Shown: piece after piece, positions 4,396 through 5,457 of the stretch | How positions within the stretch are numbered: position 1 is the stretch's first letter | Layout of the letters: every line of letters begins with the position of its first letter | Assembly: GCA_030146905.1 (NCBI GenBank) | Contig: JASLAV010000205.1 | Coordinates: 1-5,457, forward strand | From: Lentzea sp. | GTDB lineage: Bacteria; Actinomycetota; Actinomycetes; Mycobacteriales; Pseudonocardiaceae | DNA: 5,457 bases | Direction of reading: 5' to 3' | The notes under the pieces: generated by a model | Databases searched by the model: none | What the model saw: the letters and a program-made list of their open reading frames with translations, nothing else | What the model was told of the DNA's origin: nothing | Position numbers and translations under genes: made by a program

Positions 4396-5457
4396 ATGCG
4401 GCTTTTCGCTCTCGCGCTGGTTCTGGCGTGCGCAGGTACCGGAGCGGTCCCCGCGCACGCCGCCCACGACCCGTCCCGGCAGGTGCTGCCGGCAGGGGAC
4501 GGCTGGGCGTCCAGCGGGCCGGGCACGACCGGTGGCGCACAGGCGCCGGCCGCGAACGTGCACGAGGTGCGCACGAGGAACGAACTGGTCGCGGCGCTGG
4601 CTTCGCCGGGACCGCGGATCATCAAGGTCAAGGGCGTCATCGACGCGAACACCGGGCCGGACGGGACACCGTTGCGGTGCGAGGACTACGCGACCGGCGG
4701 CTACACGCTGGCCGGCTACCTCGCGGCGTACGACCCGGCGGTCTGGGGATGGGAGCGCGAACCCGAGGGGCCGATGGAGGACGCGCGCGCCGCGTCCGCC
4801 AAGAGGCAGGAAGCGGTCATCTCGCTGAACGTCCAGGCGGACACCACGATCATCGGGGTGGGACGGGGCGCCGGGATCACGGGCGGCAGCCTGCGGATCC
4901 ACAACACGCGCAACGTGATCGTGCGCAACCTGACCTTCCGGGACACCCGCGACTGCTTCCCGCAGTGGGATCCGACGGACACCAGCCCCGGTGCGCCGCC
5001 GGGCAACTGGAACTCGCTCTACGACTCCGTGTCGCTCCAGCGGTCCGAGCACGTGTGGGTCGACCACAGCACGTTCACCGACGAACCGAACGTCGACAGC
5101 ACCCAGCCGCTCCACTTCGGACGGCCGTACCAGGTGCACGACGGCCAGCTCGACATCACGAACGGGTCCGACCTCGTCACCGTGTCCCGCAACGTCTTCG
5201 CCGAGCACGGCAAGACCATGCTGATCGGCTCGTCGAACTCGTCCACGACCGATCCGGGCAAGCTGCGGGTCTCGGTGCACCACAACATCTTCCGCAACGT
5301 GCTGGAACGCGCGCCTCGCGTGCGGTTCGGCCAGGTGCACGTCTACAACAACCTGTACGAAGGCGCGCAGACCTACAGCTGGGGCGTCGGCGTCAAGTCC
5401 CAGATCTACGCGCAGAACAACTACATCAAGGGCATCGCGCCGGAGAAGATCGTCTAC
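4396..5457 (+). CDS. Secreted pectate lyase, polysaccharide lyase family 1, 3' partial
   Basis: The frame is open to the window end, showing 354 residues; related enzymes run to roughly 400-450, so a modest C-terminal part is missing. Residues 1-22 are a Sec signal peptide (basic MR, a hydrophobic run to about 19, then AHA before the likely cut). The mature part is a PL1 right-handed beta-helix, with DTTIIGVGRGAGITGGSL (149-166), NVIVRNLTFRDT (173-184), YDSVSLQRSEHVWVDHSTFTD (209-229), DGQLDITNGSDLVTVSRNVF (249-268), HGKTMLIGSS (271-280) and HHNIFRNVLERAPRVRFG (295-312). The last carries the RxPRxRFG signature containing the catalytic Arg of pectate lyases. Asp residues in YD, VDH and DGQLD are candidates for calcium ligands. 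C94 and C187 could form a disulfide. The enzyme would cleave polygalacturonate by calcium-dependent beta-elimination outside the cell. It has its own promoter region and is divergent from the DUF1963 gene. Pectin rather than pectate as substrate cannot be excluded. Confidence 0.93.
   Translation, partial: MRLFALALVLACAGTGAVPAHAAHDPSRQVLPAGDGWASSGPGTTGGAQAPAANVHEVRTRNELVAALASPGPRIIKVKGVIDANTGPDGTPLRCEDYATGGYTLAGYLAAYDPAVWGWEREPEGPMEDARAASAKRQEAVISLNVQADTTIIGVGRGAGITGGSLRIHNTRNVIVRNLTFRDTRDCFPQWDPTDTSPGAPPGNWNSLYDSVSLQRSEHVWVDHSTFTDEPNVDSTQPLHFGRPYQVHDGQLDITNGSDLVTVSRNVFAEHGKTMLIGSSNSSTTDPGKLRVSVHHNIFRNVLERAPRVRFGQVHVYNNLYEGAQTYSWGVGVKSQIYAQNNYIKGIAPEKIVY

Noticed and set aside
4750..4763. TGGGAGCGC half-site of a CebR-like box
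   Set aside because: Only the left half matches; the right half does not, and it lies in pectate lyase codons for GWERE.
4360..5340. Long minus-strand open frame (326 codons) opposite the pectate lyase
   Set aside because: The plus strand encodes a clear PL1 enzyme with signal peptide and catalytic signature; the minus product is Arg/Val/His-rich and resembles a shadow frame.

Overview
The window looks like chromosomal DNA of a high-GC actinomycete. Codons strongly prefer G or C in third position, and the proteins (a secreted galactanase with a lectin tail, a secreted pectate lyase, a LacI-type repressor) are typical of plant-litter-degrading Actinobacteria. A member of the Pseudonocardiales or Streptomyces relatives would fit, but the genus cannot be fixed from the sequence alone. 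There are five protein-coding genes. Two of them are cut by the window edges. I see no RNA gene, insertion sequence or CRISPR array.

Layout. At 2-1003 (+) is the 3' part of a GH30-type glycoside hydrolase, most like the endo-beta-1,6-galactanase group, ending in a ricin-type beta-trefoil lectin domain. Its stop lies 3 nt from the stop of a convergent LacI-family regulator (1007-1990, -). The regulator is divergent from a MosC/YbjJ-like major facilitator transporter (2063-3235, +). Their 72-nt shared upstream region holds a perfect 14-bp palindrome, TGGAAGCGCTTCCA, which is a textbook LacI-family operator. A DUF1963/YwqG-family protein of unknown role (3285-4187, -) converges on the transporter and is divergent from a secreted family PL1 pectate lyase (4396 to the window end, +). 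The 208-nt region between these last two (4188-4395) is AT-richer. It holds a degenerate second copy of the LacI-type box, a cluster of TCGAAT/ATTCGA motifs forming inverted and direct repeats, a promoter-like TTGACG-N17-TAATAC, a short palindrome near the predicted transcription start, and a Shine-Dalgarno sequence.

How it may work together (inference). The galactanase would cut beta-1,6-galactan side chains of type II arabinogalactan, and the pectate lyase would cut the polygalacturonan backbone of pectin. The transporter could move a released sugar or related small molecule, and the LacI-type protein could be the local sugar-responsive repressor. The matching box upstream of the pectate lyase suggests the repressor may reach across the locus. 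The DUF1963 gene has no obvious part in this and may be a bystander. The genes are recognisable families. The least explained part of the window is the architecture of the 4188-4395 regulatory region.
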